A stretch of DNA of 64,000 nucleotides from Mycolicibacterium tokaiense (GCF_010725885.1 NZ_AP022600.1:3534001-3598000), one strand, 5' to 3'; shown: positions 1 through 9,154, counted from the stretch's first letter. Notes: generated by a model not told the origin, from the sequence alone. Translations and numbers: made by a program.

Positions 1-2980
1 TGGCGGGCACTCCGACCGGCACGGCGACACCCACCCCGTCGCGCAACCGGCCGATGTCTTCGATGGCCACCCACCAGGTGCGGTCGGCGAAGGCCACCCG
101 CAGCACCCGCTTGGCGTCGAGCAGGCCGTGCAGCCAGCCGCCCACATCGTCGGCGGTGCTGCGTTCGGTGGCCTCGTCCTCGGTGAGGGGACCGAGCAGG
201 CGTAGCAGGTCGGCCAGGCCCTCGGCGTCGCGCACCGCCCGCTCGGGGGTGAGGTGCTGCAGCTGGCGGCCGGTGGAGGTGATGACGTCGGCATCGAGCA
301 GTTCGCGCAACTCGACCCGGCCCAGGAGTTCGGCCAGCAGGGTGGAATCCAGCGACAGGGCCGCGGCCCGGCGTTCGGCCAGCGGGCTGTCGCCTTCGTA
401 CATGAAGGCCCCGACGTAGCCGAACAGCAGCGATGCCGCGAACGGTGAGGGCATGGACGTCTCGACCTCGACCACCTTGATGCGCCGCTGGGCGATCCGG
501 CCCATCAGGTCGGTCAGCATCGGGACGTCGTAGACATCCTGGAGGCACTCCCGCACCGCCTCCAGCACGATGGGAAAGTCGGGGTACTTGCGTGCCACAT
601 CGAGCAGCTGCGCGGCGCGCTGACGCTGGTGCCACAGTGGGGAGCGCTTGCCGGGATGGCGGCGTGGCAGCAGCAGCGCCCGCGCCGCGCACTCCCGGAA
701 CCGGGAGGCGAACAGCGCCGAACCGCCCACCTCGGTGGTGACCAGCGGCTCGATCTCGTCGGGGTCGAACACGAACAGGTCTGCCCCAGGTGCGGTCTCG
801 TCGGTGTCGGGCAGTCGCAGGATGATGCCGTCGTCGGACGCGGTGGGCTTCTCGTCGATGCCGAACCGCTCGTAGAGCCGCTTGCCGATGGCCAGCGCCA
901 GGGGCCCGTGCACCCGCAGGCCGTAGGGGGAGTGCAGGACCACCCGCCAGTCACCCAGCTCGTCGCGGAAGCGTTCCACCACCAGCGTGGTGTCGGTGGG
1001 AACGGTACCCGTGGCCTCTTTCTGCTCGTCGAGCAGCCGCCACAGGTTGTCCACCGCGAAGTCGTTGAATCCAATTGTGGTGCAACGTTTTTCGAAGGTG
1101 GTGCGGTCCATCCGGGACAGCTCGCCGGTGAAGGCTCCCACTGCGGCGCCGAGCTCGGCGGGCCGGCCCACCGCGTCGCCGCGCCAGAACGGCAGCCGGG
1201 CGGGCTCTCCGGGCGCGGGGATGACCAGCACCCGGTCGTGGGTGATCTCGGTGATCCGCCAGCTGGTGGCGCCCAGGGAGATGACGTCGCCGGGCCGGGA
1301 CTCGTAAACCATCTCTTCGTCGAGTTCGCCCACCCGCGAGGGCTTTTCGGAGTCCGCGCTGGAGGCCAGGTAGACGGTGAACAGGCCGCGGTCGGGGATG
1401 GCGCCGCCGGAGGTGACGGCGAGGCGTTGCGCGCCGGGCCGGGCGGTGACGGTACCGGTGTCGCGGTCATAGACCACCCGCGGCCGGAGCTCGGCGAAAT
1501 CGGTGGACGGGTACTTGCCCGACAGCAGATCCAGGGTCGCTTCGAACGCACTGCGCGGCAGTGTCGCGAAGGGGGCGCTGCGCCGGACCGTGTCGAACCA
1601 GCCGTCGGCGTTCAACGGCTCCAGCGCACAGGCTGCGACGGTGTGCTGGGCCAGCACGTCGAGCGGATTGCCCGGTACGTGCATGGTCTCGATCTGACCG
1701 GCCAGCATGCGCTGCACCGACACCGCGCAGCCGATCAGGTCCGTGCGGTGCTTCGGGAACAGCACGCCGCGGGAGATCTCGCCCACCTGGTGGCCCGCCC
1801 GGCCGATGCGCTGCAGGCCGCTGGCCACCGAGGGGGGCGTTTCCACCTGGATCACCAGGTCGACCGAGCCCATGTCGATGCCCAGCTCGAGGCTGGAGGT
1901 GGCGACCACGGCCTTGAGTCGGCCGCTCTTGAGCGCGTCCTCGACGTCGGCGCGGGTCTCCTTGCTGACCGATCCGTGGTGGGCGCGGGCCAGCACGGGC
2001 TCGGCCCCGAAACTCTGACCGCTGCCCATGATGTGGGCGGGCGGGCCGCCGGGCACGCCGGGGTTGCGCTCACCGCAGAGTTCGACCCCGGTGCGCTCGG
2101 CGTGGATCTCGTTGAGCCGCGCGGTCAGTCGCTCGGCGAGGCGGCGACTGTTGGCGAACACGATCGACGAACGGTGGGTCTCGATGAGGTCGACGATGCG
2201 CTCTTCCACATCGGGCCAGATGCTGTTGTTCTCCAGGTTGGCCATGTCCGGCACCGGCACTTGGACGGTGAGCTCGAAGGTCTTGGCCGCAGGCGGGGCG
2301 ACGATGGTGACCGGGGCGGGCCCCGAGAGGAACCGGGCCACCTCCTCAGCGGGGCGGACGGTGGCCGACAGCCCGATGCGCTGCGCAGGTTTCTCGAGCA
2401 GGGCGTCGAGGCGCTCCAGCGACAGGGCCAGGTGGGCGCCGCGCTTGGTGTTGGCGACGGCGTGCACCTCGTCGACGATCACGGTGCGGACTCCGGCCAG
2501 CGTCTCCCTGGCTGCGGAAGTGAGCATGAGGAACAACGATTCCGGCGTGGTGATGAGGATGTCCGGTGGTTTGGTGATGAGTTCGCGGCGCTTGGCGGGT
2601 GTGGTGTCGCCCGAGCGCACGCCGACGCTGATCTGCGGCGGCGCCGAACCCTCCCGTTCGGCGACGCGGCCGATGCCGGTCAGGGGGGTGCGCAGGTTGC
2701 GCTCGACGTCGACGGCGAGCGCTTTGAGGGGCGACACGTAGAGCACGCTGGTGCCGGGCGTGCGGTCGAGGTCGAGCGGGCCGGTCAGCTGGTCGATGGC
2801 CCACAGGAACGCCGCCAGGGTCTTGCCGGAACCGGTGGGAGCGATGACCAGCGTGTTGTCGCCGTCGGCGATCGCTTTCCACGCCTGCGCCTGGGCCGGG
2901 GTGGGCTCGACGAACGTGCCCGCAAACCACTGCCGGGTCAGTGGGCTGAACCGGAGCAGCGGGTCGGTGGTGACGGGCAC
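1..2980 (-). CDS. lhr: Lhr-family ATP-dependent DNA helicase, N-terminal part (3' end beyond the window)
   Basis: Large superfamily 2 helicase of DNA repair; Lhr proteins move 3' to 5' on single-stranded DNA and unwind RNA:DNA hybrids. The minus frame stays open from a GTG at 2980 to the window edge, giving about 993 of the family's usual 1500 or so residues. Walker A APTGSGKT lies at residues 47-54 (Lys53), the DEVH box at 170-173, followed by TTPESL and LSATVRP, and later GRAGHQVG (motif VI). Past residue 500 comes the winged-helix/Lhr core. The start is the first in-frame GTG after the gap to the TetR gene; an ATG at 2988 is in another frame. The long open frame on the opposite strand is a shadow. 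Matches Rv3296 in type and neighbourhood. The C-terminal Lhr domain is not in the window. Confidence 0.95.
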   Translation of the reverse strand, partial: MPVTTDPLLRFSPLTRQWFAGTFVEPTPAQAQAWKAIADGDNTLVIAPTGSGKTLAAFLWAIDQLTGPLDLDRTPGTSVLYVSPLKALAVDVERNLRTPLTGIGRVAEREGSAPPQISVGVRSGDTTPAKRRELITKPPDILITTPESLFLMLTSAARETLAGVRTVIVDEVHAVANTKRGAHLALSLERLDALLEKPAQRIGLSATVRPAEEVARFLSGPAPVTIVAPPAAKTFELTVQVPVPDMANLENNSIWPDVEERIVDLIETHRSSIVFANSRRLAERLTARLNEIHAERTGVELCGERNPGVPGGPPAHIMGSGQSFGAEPVLARAHHGSVSKETRADVEDALKSGRLKAVVATSSLELGIDMGSVDLVIQVETPPSVASGLQRIGRAGHQVGEISRGVLFPKHRTDLIGCAVSVQRMLAGQIETMHVPGNPLDVLAQHTVAACALEPLNADGWFDTVRRSAPFATLPRSAFEATLDLLSGKYPSTDFAELRPRVVYDRDTGTVTARPGAQRLAVTSGGAIPDRGLFTVYLASSADSEKPSRVGELDEEMVYESRPGDVISLGATSWRITEITHDRVLVIPAPGEPARLPFWRGDAVGRPAELGAAVGAFTGELSRMDRTTFEKRCTTIGFNDFAVDNLWRLLDEQKEATGTVPTDTTLVVERFRDELGDWRVVLHSPYGLRVHGPLALAIGKRLYERFGIDEKPTASDDGIILRLPDTDETAPGADLFVFDPDEIEPLVTTEVGGSALFASRFRECAARALLLPRRHPGKRSPLWHQRQRAAQLLDVARKYPDFPIVLEAVRECLQDVYDVPMLTDLMGRIAQRRIKVVEVETSMPSPFAASLLFGYVGAFMYEGDSPLAERRAAALSLDSTLLAELLGRVELRELLDADVITSTGRQLQHLTPERAVRDAEGLADLLRLLGPLTEDEATERSTADDVGGWLHGLLDAKRVLRVAFADRTWWVAIEDIGRLRDGVGVAVPVGVPA

Positions 2981-3015
2981 GTGTCCATGGTGCCCCGGGG
3001 CACCGACAACACAGC

Positions 3016-3675
3016 TCAGCGGACCGCGATGGCCTCGCTGAGCTGCGACGGAATGCCGGGCACTCGGTTCACCGCATCCAGCAGCGCGTGCGCGCAGGCG
3101 CGGGCGATCTGCTCGGCGTCCAGCGTCGGATCGACGATGCGCTGCCGGCACATTTCCAGGGTGAAGGCCAGCCACCCGTACACCGTGACCCGCAGGTCCC
3201 GTTTCACCGGCTCGTCCAGGTCCGGCGCGACGGCGCTGACTGCATCGAGGATGCGTTGCATCTGCCGCATGGTGTCGGCGTCGTCGATGCCCATCAGCAG
3301 CGGGTCGGTGCGGCCCGGACCGATGTAGGCCGCCCAGGATCCGTGCGGATACCGCTCGTGGTACTCCAGGTAGGCCAGGACGCCGATGCGCAGCCGGTCG
3401 AACAGGGTCTGCCCGGGCACCGCCGGGGTGCTGGTGGCCTCGAAGAGTCGCTCGGCCTCCGCCCGGATCACCTCGGCGAAGAACGCCCTCTTGTCCGGGA
3501 AGTAGTGGTACATCAGCGCACGCGACACGCCGGCCAGTTCGGCGATCTCGTCGATGCGCACGTCGTCGTAGGGCCGTTCGCCGAACACCCTGGCGCCCAG
3601 GGACAGCAGTTCCGAGCGCCGGTCGTCGGGAGAGAGCCTCCTGCGCGACGGCTTGATCTCCGGCTGATCGGACAT
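3016..3675 (-). CDS. TetR/AcrR-family transcriptional regulator
   Basis: 219-residue DNA-binding repressor-type protein. The N-terminal helix-turn-helix runs over about residues 15-65, with the characteristic IAELAGVSRALMYHYF recognition segment and KRAFFAEV after it. The rest is a helical ligand-binding domain with no recognisable specificity. The gene reads divergently from the P450 gene at 3731 with only 55 bases between, so the two probably share an operator. Its place next to lhr corresponds to Rv3295. Bacillus pairs a TetR repressor (Bm3R1, FatR) with CYP102 genes, so P450 control by a fatty-acid-type ligand is a reasonable inference. No ligand can be read from sequence. Confidence 0.9.
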   Translation of the reverse strand: MSDQPEIKPSRRRLSPDDRRSELLSLGARVFGERPYDDVRIDEIAELAGVSRALMYHYFPDKRAFFAEVIRAEAERLFEATSTPAVPGQTLFDRLRIGVLAYLEYHERYPHGSWAAYIGPGRTDPLLMGIDDADTMRQMQRILDAVSAVAPDLDEPVKRDLRVTVYGWLAFTLEMCRQRIVDPTLDAEQIARACAHALLDAVNRVPGIPSQLSEAIAVR

Positions 3676-3685
3676 CCTGGAATAC

Positions 3686-3705
3686 TATCTGACATACGTA
3701 CAATA
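3686..3705. promoter_or_regulatory. Candidate TetR operator between the regulator and the P450
   Basis: A 20-base imperfect palindrome, TAT...AC.TACGTA-type core...ATA, in which 12 of 20 positions agree with its own reverse complement. It sits in the 55-base divergent gap, where a TetR dimer would block both promoters. The core is AT-rich compared with the neighbourhood. Assignment is by position and symmetry only. Confidence 0.35.
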
Positions 3706-3730
3706 AGGGCAGCGGACGGAAGGTGGAGCC

Positions 3731-5167
3731 ATGGCGGTGGTCGTGGGCGGGGTCAGCAGCGGTACGGCTCTGCAGGACCGTCGCCTGCCTCACCCACCGC
3801 GCCGGATCCCGCTGCTGGGTGACCTCTTCAGCTTCCGCAGCGACCAACCGTCACAATCGGTGTCCGCACTGGCCACCCGGCTCGGCCCACTGTTCGAATT
3901 CGCCTTCCTGGGAGCACGTTACGTCGTGGCCGCCGGCGCGGATGTGGTCACCGAACTCAACGACGAGACCCGGTTCTGCAAACACCTGGGCCCGGACATG
4001 GTGGCGCTGCGGGTGGTGGGCGGCGACGGGTTGTTCACCGCGCACAACGACGAGGCCAACTGGCGCCGGGCGCACACGTTGTTGATGCCCGCGTTCTCGC
4101 AGGCCGCCATGCGCCGCTACCACCCGACGATGCTCGCCGCGGCCGGCGAGCTCACCGGGGCCTGGGACCGCGCGGCCCAAACCGGCGCAGCAGTCGACGT
4201 CTCCGCCGACACCACCCGCATCACCCTGGAGACCATCGGCCGCTGCGCGGCCGGCTACTCCTTCGGCGCGTTCCAGTCCGCCCGCGCTCACCCGTTCGTG
4301 GAGAACATGGTGGAGGCGCTGGTGGGATGCGACCGGCTGGGGGTGTTGCGGGCGACGTTCCTGCCAGCGTTCCTCGGCGACCGCTACGAACGCAAGGTCA
4401 GGCAGCATGCCGCTGAGATGCACCGGGTCACCGATGCGATCATCGCCGCTCGCCGGGTCGACGGGCTGGGGCACCATGACGACCTTCTGGAATTGATGCT
4501 GACGCCCGGCGCCGACGGCGAGCCGGTGCTCGACGAGGCCAACATCCGTTATCAGCTGATCAATTTCCTGGTTGCCGGTCACGAAACCACCTCGGGTGCA
4601 CTGTCGTTCGCGCTGTACTTCCTGTCCACCCATCCCGAGGTGTTCGCCCGGGCTCGCCACGAGGTGGACCGGGTGTGGGGTGAGAACCCGGAGCCACCGT
4701 TCGAGCAGGTCGCCAAGCTGCGCTACGTGCGCCGGGTTCTCGACGAGTCGCTGCGACTGCAGCCGACGGTGCCGGCGTATTACCGCGCCGCCCGGGAGGA
4801 CACCGTGCTGGCAGGTGAGTACCGGATCCGCAAGGGGGAGTGGGTCCTGGCGCTGACGACGATGCTGCACCGTGATCCCCGGTGGGCCGGTCCGGGGCTG
4901 GCGCCGGTGGACGAGTTCGATCCGGATCGTTTTGCGCCCGTGCACCTGCGCGCCCGCCCCGCCCAGTTGTACAAGCCGTTCGGCACCGGTGAACGGTCCT
5001 GCATCGGGCGGCAGTTCGCGCTGCATGAGGCAGTGCTGGTGCTCGCGGCCCTGATCCGGCGTTACGACCTGGTGCCCGACCCGGACTACACACTCACCGT
5101 CGCCGAGCGGTTGACTCTGATGCCGAAGGACTTCCACCTGGGCCTGCGCCGTCGGGGTGGAACCTGA
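3731..5167 (+). CDS. Cytochrome P450, CYP102-like stand-alone heme domain
   Basis: 478-residue P450 monooxygenase. The I-helix AGHETTSG has the acid-threonine pair Glu285/Thr286. An ExxR (ESLR) follows, and the heme loop FGTGERSCIGRQF carries thiolate Cys424. Stretches such as GDGLFT, RRAHTLLMPAFSQ, NIRYQ and CIGRQFALHEA closely resemble the heme half of Bacillus P450 BM3 (CYP102A1), including the equivalent of its Phe87. However, the protein ends where BM3's heme domain ends, with no FMN/FAD reductase. It therefore needs separate redox partners, none of which is encoded nearby. Fatty-acid hydroxylation is inferred from the resemblance. A strong ribosome site (GGAAGGTGG) precedes the ATG. Divergent from the TetR gene; convergent with the MOSC gene. 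Confidence 0.93.
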   Translation: MAVVVGGVSSGTALQDRRLPHPPRRIPLLGDLFSFRSDQPSQSVSALATRLGPLFEFAFLGARYVVAAGADVVTELNDETRFCKHLGPDMVALRVVGGDGLFTAHNDEANWRRAHTLLMPAFSQAAMRRYHPTMLAAAGELTGAWDRAAQTGAAVDVSADTTRITLETIGRCAAGYSFGAFQSARAHPFVENMVEALVGCDRLGVLRATFLPAFLGDRYERKVRQHAAEMHRVTDAIIAARRVDGLGHHDDLLELMLTPGADGEPVLDEANIRYQLINFLVAGHETTSGALSFALYFLSTHPEVFARARHEVDRVWGENPEPPFEQVAKLRYVRRVLDESLRLQPTVPAYYRAAREDTVLAGEYRIRKGEWVLALTTMLHRDPRWAGPGLAPVDEFDPDRFAPVHLRARPAQLYKPFGTGERSCIGRQFALHEAVLVLAALIRRYDLVPDPDYTLTVAERLTLMPKDFHLGLRRRGGT

Positions 5168-5189
5168 CGGCCGCGGTGGGCGCCGTCGA

Positions 5190-6008
5190 TCAGCTCGGTG
5201 AGAAGGCATCCCCGGCGCTGATCCGGCCTTCGCTCACCACCTCGAAGTAGGCACCGGCGCACGGCAGCCGGCCCAGGCCGAACGAGTCGACGAGGTTCTC
5301 GGCCGCCGGGGTGCGCAGCGCATGTGTCGCGCGACCGAGGTCGCCGTGTTCGAGGGTGGGTATCACGCAGCGCGGGGTGGGCCCCATTCCCTTCAACCGC
5401 GCGGTTCCGACAGCGAAAACCTGCTCAGTCCAGTCGTTCTCGCTGAAGGCGGGGTAACCCGGCGGTGTGGTGACCACGATGTTGGGTCGGTAGCGCACCG
5501 CTTCGGTGCCGATCCGCTCCAGCGTTGCGCTGGTGATCACGTGCAGCGGCGCCAGATCGACGAAGGAATCGCCCGGTGTCGCTTCGGCCAGTTCGAGTAG
5601 TGGAGCGTCCACCACCGCGTCCAGTCCGTGTTCGAGAACCTGATCGGGATCGGCACGTTCCAGGCTCACGCCGGGAGGCCGCTGGGTGGCAACCCGGACC
5701 CGGCGCGACACGAGTGCGGAGACCGCGTCGTCGAATCCGTCCTCCCCGGGGGCGACATCGGTGCCGTCGGGCAGTCGGACCCGCACGCGTCCGTCGTCGA
5801 TCCTGGCCTCGCACGTCAGCAGCCGGCGCCACAGCCGAGCCTGTTTGGCGCTGGCCACCCTCCCGGTCTCGTCGTCGATCAACGCCAGCCGGCGGTCGCC
5901 TTCGGCGCCGTCGAAGCCGACGTGCAGCGCGGGCACTGTCTCGCCGAGCATCGACTTGACGGGGTAGCGGTGCAGGGTCTCCACGTACAGCGACGCTCCG
6001 GTGGTCAT
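5190..6008 (-). CDS. MOSC domain-containing protein (mARC/YcbX-like)
   Basis: 272 residues. An N-terminal beta-barrel (about 8-95, starting LHRYPVKSM, and containing GDRRLALID) is followed by a MOSC domain (about 100-270). The presumed molybdenum-ligating cysteine is Cys214 in the segment PTPRCVIPT, as in the mARC/YcbX group, where the cofactor is bound directly and N-hydroxylated compounds are reduced. A reductase partner is not adjacent. Reads convergently with the P450 gene, and divergently from the unknown gene at 6079 across 70 bases. Family placement is secure; substrate unknown. It is one of three molybdenum-related genes or gene sets in the window, with xanthine dehydrogenase and the MocA-like protein, though far from both. 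Confidence 0.88.
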   Translation of the reverse strand: MTTGASLYVETLHRYPVKSMLGETVPALHVGFDGAEGDRRLALIDDETGRVASAKQARLWRRLLTCEARIDDGRVRVRLPDGTDVAPGEDGFDDAVSALVSRRVRVATQRPPGVSLERADPDQVLEHGLDAVVDAPLLELAEATPGDSFVDLAPLHVITSATLERIGTEAVRYRPNIVVTTPPGYPAFSENDWTEQVFAVGTARLKGMGPTPRCVIPTLEHGDLGRATHALRTPAAENLVDSFGLGRLPCAGAYFEVVSEGRISAGDAFSPS

Positions 6009-6042
6009 GGTCGAACCCTAGTCCTGGGCCGCCCATCCACGA

Positions 6043-6079
6043 TTGACAGTCCTGGTCTGGTCAATTAGACCTTGACGTG
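6043..6079 (+). promoter_or_regulatory. Candidate leaderless promoter with overlapping inverted repeat
   Basis: TTGACA at 6043-6048 is followed after 17 bases by TAGACC at 6066-6071, which would start transcription at about 6078, on or next to the GTG of the unknown gene at 6079. Leaderless messages are common in mycobacteria. The inverted repeat GGTC-AATTA-GACC (6059-6071) covers the -10 element and could be an operator. The -35 is perfect, the -10 is weak. Confidence 0.4.
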
Positions 6080-6957
6080 TGCCCGTGGCTGCGTTGTCGG
6101 CGAATCTCGATCTGTCGACCCGGCTGTTCTGGCGGACGGTCGGTCGCCGCGTGGATATCGAGGGAGAACACAGCTGGCTGCAGGCGCCGCACACGGCCCG
6201 TGGCGGCAGCGGCGACGACTGGCTCGCCGAGTTCGACCGGGTTGGGCAGGTACGGCCCGTCGACCGACGCGACGGGCTGCTGGCCTCGATGGCGGACCTG
6301 GACGGTCCCGGATTCCGCGCGGCGCAGCTGGATCCGCAGGTCCGGGATTTCTACGAGCACACTGCGTCCTGGCGGATGGAGGTGTGGTCGCAGTGGAATG
6401 CGTTGTTCGCTCCTGCAGGTGAGGTGATCGCGCGGCTGTGGGGCCGGCGCGTCAAGCAGTTGGCCCTGCCGGTGCAACCGCTGTCCGTCAGCCGCGGGAT
6501 GTCGAGTGTGGTTCGGGTGGTCGAACAGGACGGCGCTCGTGCGGGTGCGGCCTGGCTGCGCAATCTGCGCTCCGACGGATCGCGGGTCTACAGCGGGTTC
6601 TACCGGGTGAGTCGGCTGCCGTCGAACGCGCAGCCGCACGTGCATGTGTCATTTCCCTTGGAGCACGGCAACGTTCAGGTGTTCCTGGTGCCGCGTGTCG
6701 ATCCGGACGGATCACTGTGGCTGGAATCGAGGTCCCGCTCGTTCGGGCAGGACGGGGCGTACGTCGCGGTGCGGTTCGACAACCGCTGGTATGCGGCGAT
6801 GGTCCCCCTGCGGGAGACCTTCCACGTGTACGCCGACGAGGAGGGGGTGTTGCGCACCGATCACCAGCTGCGGATCGGACGCTGGCAAGCTTTGCGGTTG
6901 CACTACCGGCTGGATCGGTTGGAGAACGGAGACACGGCCGCCGACTGGGTACAGTGA
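6079..6957 (+). CDS. Conserved actinobacterial protein of unknown function
   Basis: 292 residues; I do not recognise a named family. No signal peptide and no membrane segment are visible. The composition is that of a soluble globular protein with many Trp, Arg and Tyr. The middle (about 130-240) reads as a beta-rich domain with repeated hydrophobic-polar alternation, for example PHVHVSFPLEHGNVQVF, and the C-terminus is rich in Leu and His. GTG 6079 is chosen because the TTGACA promoter upstream would place the transcript start there; a GTG at 6077 is in another frame. It lies 38 bases before the FadR-type regulator on the same strand and may be co-transcribed with it. Confidence 0.7.
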   Translation: MPVAALSANLDLSTRLFWRTVGRRVDIEGEHSWLQAPHTARGGSGDDWLAEFDRVGQVRPVDRRDGLLASMADLDGPGFRAAQLDPQVRDFYEHTASWRMEVWSQWNALFAPAGEVIARLWGRRVKQLALPVQPLSVSRGMSSVVRVVEQDGARAGAAWLRNLRSDGSRVYSGFYRVSRLPSNAQPHVHVSFPLEHGNVQVFLVPRVDPDGSLWLESRSRSFGQDGAYVAVRFDNRWYAAMVPLRETFHVYADEEGVLRTDHQLRIGRWQALRLHYRLDRLENGDTAADWVQ

Positions 6958-6995
6958 GCGCCGACGGGTCCTGCGGCGCAAAAAGGGGGTTGTGC

Positions 6996-7733
6996 ATGTC
7001 GGCGTCGAATCCCTCCGCTGCCAAACCCCCCGCCCGCCTGCGCACGCACGAGCAGGTGGTGGCCGAGATCGAGAGCCGCCTGAATTCCGGGGCGCTCAAA
7101 GCCGGGGATCGGCTTCCGCCCGAGCGGCAGTTCGCCGAGACGCTCGGGGTCAGCCGGGGCGCGGTCCGGGAGGCCCTGCGCATCCTCGAGGCGATCGGCG
7201 TGGTGGAGGCCGGACCCGGGTCGGGCCCGAACTCCGGGTCCCGGATCGTCACCGACAGCACCGTGGGGATGGGCATGCTGCTGCGGATGCACCTGCAGTT
7301 GGCGTCTTTCACCGAAACCGATCTCCTGGAGACGCGGCTGATGCTCGAGCGGCTGGCATGCCGCAAGGCGGCCGGCGTCGCCACCGGCGCGCAGATCTAC
7401 CACTTGCGCCGCCTGGTCGACGAGATGCGCAGTGCCCCCGGAACGGCTGAGCATCACCAGCTGGACACCGCCTTCCATGTCGGGATCGCGCAGATCTCTG
7501 GCAACGGCCTGGCGGCCGCACTGATGGCGGCATTGCGGGACGCCCTGCACAACGCCATGATCGCCGGGTTCGAACGGCTCGACGACCCGGTGTGCACCAT
7601 GGCAACCCTGACCGATGAGCACGAGCTGATTGTCGACGCGATCGCCGCGGGTGACGGCGGGGCGGCCGCCGACCACGTGGCCAGGCACATCCTCGGGTTC
7701 TACCGTGTGCTGGGGTTCAGCGAATTCAGCTGA
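6996..7733 (+). CDS. FadR-subfamily GntR transcriptional regulator (FCD domain)
   Basis: 245 residues. A winged helix (about 18-85) carries the family hallmarks RLPPERQFAETLGVSRGAVREALRILEAIGVVE, described here in parts: RLPPERQFAE, then GVSRGAVREALR, then ILEAIGVVEAG. An all-helical FCD effector domain follows (about 90-235), with the metal/ligand-binding Asp-His pattern (LDTAFHVGIA ... EHELIVDAI ... HILGF). Such regulators usually respond to organic or fatty acids. The open frame runs upstream to 6438, but the ATG at 6996 has the ribosome site AAAAGGGGG and starts exactly at the family's N-terminus. The gene is convergent with the RamB/PrpR-like gene. A site of the FadR-subfamily type (TGGT-N3-ACCA) lies in front of the MFS gene at 18376. 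Confidence 0.9.
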   Translation: MSASNPSAAKPPARLRTHEQVVAEIESRLNSGALKAGDRLPPERQFAETLGVSRGAVREALRILEAIGVVEAGPGSGPNSGSRIVTDSTVGMGMLLRMHLQLASFTETDLLETRLMLERLACRKAAGVATGAQIYHLRRLVDEMRSAPGTAEHHQLDTAFHVGIAQISGNGLAAALMAALRDALHNAMIAGFERLDDPVCTMATLTDEHELIVDAIAAGDGGAAADHVARHILGFYRVLGFSEFS

Positions 7734-7738
7734 GCGAG

Positions 7739-9154
7739 TCAGCTTTTGCCGGGGAAGCTCAGCGGATAGGGCACAAACCGTCCCCGCTCGGGGTCCACCA
7801 GAAGTTGCCTGCCGACCGGCGGGGTGGCGCGCTGCGGGCAATGCTGCCGATCGCAGGTGCGGCAGCCCGGCCCGATCGGCATCACATCCGGATCCACCAG
7901 GTCCAGCCCCCTGCTGTAGACCAGGCGCCCCGCCTGGCGCAGCTCACAGCCGAGGCCCACGACGAAGGTCTTGGCCGCCGACCCGTAACCGCCGCGACGA
8001 CGAGTGACAGTGCGCGCCAACCACAGATACCGTTGCCCGTCCGGCATTTCGGCGACCTGCACGTTGACCTGACCGGGGGAGGCGAACGCGTCGTAGACGT
8101 TCCACAACGGGCAGGTGCCCCCGGTGTGGGAGAAGTGAAAACCGATGGCCGACTGGCGTTTCGAGATGTTGCCCGCCTTGTCCACCCGTACCAGGATGAA
8201 CGGGACCCCGCGCATCCCGGGGCGTTGCAGCGTGCTCAGCCGGTGCGCGACGGTCTCGAAGCCCACGTCGAAGCGCTCCGAGAGGATTTCGACGTCGTAG
8301 CGCACTTTCTCGGCCGCGTTGTAGAACGTTGTGTAGGGCAGGATCAGCGCGCTGGCGAAGTGGTGGGCCAGACCCAACCGGGCCAGGTCGCGGGTGGTCT
8401 GGTCCGGCCAGATCTCGGCGTCGAGGACGTCGTCCAGCAGGTTGGGCACTTCCAGGAGGGCGATCTGGGTGGCCATCCGGAACGCCTGCTGCCCGGGCTG
8501 CAGGTCGGCAGCCAGCGTCAGGACGCCCCGATCGCTGTCAAAGGTGTACAGGTCGCCATCCTGGTCGCGACGGGCGGTGGTCACCCGAACCTGGTGGCGC
8601 GCCTCCAGATGGGCTCGCAGGTTCTGGCGTAGATCTCCACCATGGGCGGCGATGTCGGCGGCCAGCTCTTCGGCCGCACGGTCGAGCACGTCGACATAGT
8701 TCTGGTGCCGGTAGAAGAAATCCCGGACATGCTCGTGCGGCATCAGGGCAGGCCCCTCCGACCGGGAATCGGTCAGGGCCTCCAGGTGCACCATGGCGTC
8801 GCGGTAGCGGCGGTACAGGGCGATCACCGCGTCGGCGATCTCGGGCATCAGGCTGGCCAACTGGCGAATATCCGAGGCGGAGTGGGGAATGCCGGGGGCC
8901 GCCTCGGGTAGTGCCTCACGCAGCTCGGCGAGTTGGCGTGCGGTGTCGCGGGGCACGAAGAACGCCGGATCGATACCGAAGACCTCGGTGAGCCGGACCA
9001 GCACGGTGGCCGTGATGGGCCGCGCGTCGTGTTCGATCTGGTTGAGGTAGCTCGACGAGATGGCCAGAACGCGGGCGAGCTCGACCTGGCTGAGTCCGCG
9101 TTCCTCGCGCAGTCTGCGGAGGCGGATGCCTGCGAAGAGCTTGTCCACGGTCAC
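7739..9154 (-). CDS. RamB/PrpR-type short-chain acyl metabolism regulator (XRE HTH + C-terminal Cys cluster)
   Basis: About 471 residues. An XRE-type helix-turn-helix at about 10-65 (RLRRLREERGLSQVELAR, SSYLNQIEH) closely resembles the start of M. tuberculosis RamB (Rv0465c) and PrpR (Rv1129c). A central IrrE-like region follows, then the family's C-terminal domain with C-x2-C-x4-C (Cys431, 434, 439) plus upstream cysteines. PrpR is reported to carry an iron-sulfur cluster there and to sense acyl-CoA. The open frame extends to 9262, but the family begins with a short peptide ahead of the HTH. GTG 9154 (or 9148) is therefore preferred. It is the last gene of the minus-strand cassette, 104 bases after the MDR gene. 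Tandem TTCGCA motifs lie just upstream. Confidence 0.88.
   Translation of the reverse strand: MTVDKLFAGIRLRRLREERGLSQVELARVLAISSSYLNQIEHDARPITATVLVRLTEVFGIDPAFFVPRDTARQLAELREALPEAAPGIPHSASDIRQLASLMPEIADAVIALYRRYRDAMVHLEALTDSRSEGPALMPHEHVRDFFYRHQNYVDVLDRAAEELAADIAAHGGDLRQNLRAHLEARHQVRVTTARRDQDGDLYTFDSDRGVLTLAADLQPGQQAFRMATQIALLEVPNLLDDVLDAEIWPDQTTRDLARLGLAHHFASALILPYTTFYNAAEKVRYDVEILSERFDVGFETVAHRLSTLQRPGMRGVPFILVRVDKAGNISKRQSAIGFHFSHTGGTCPLWNVYDAFASPGQVNVQVAEMPDGQRYLWLARTVTRRRGGYGSAAKTFVVGLGCELRQAGRLVYSRGLDLVDPDVMPIGPGCRTCDRQHCPQRATPPVGRQLLVDPERGRFVPYPLSFPGKS

Noticed and set aside
629..3328. 899-codon open frame on the plus strand opposite lhr
   Set aside because: High-GC shadow. The minus frame holds Walker A, DEVH and later helicase motifs in order, while this frame has no family sequence.
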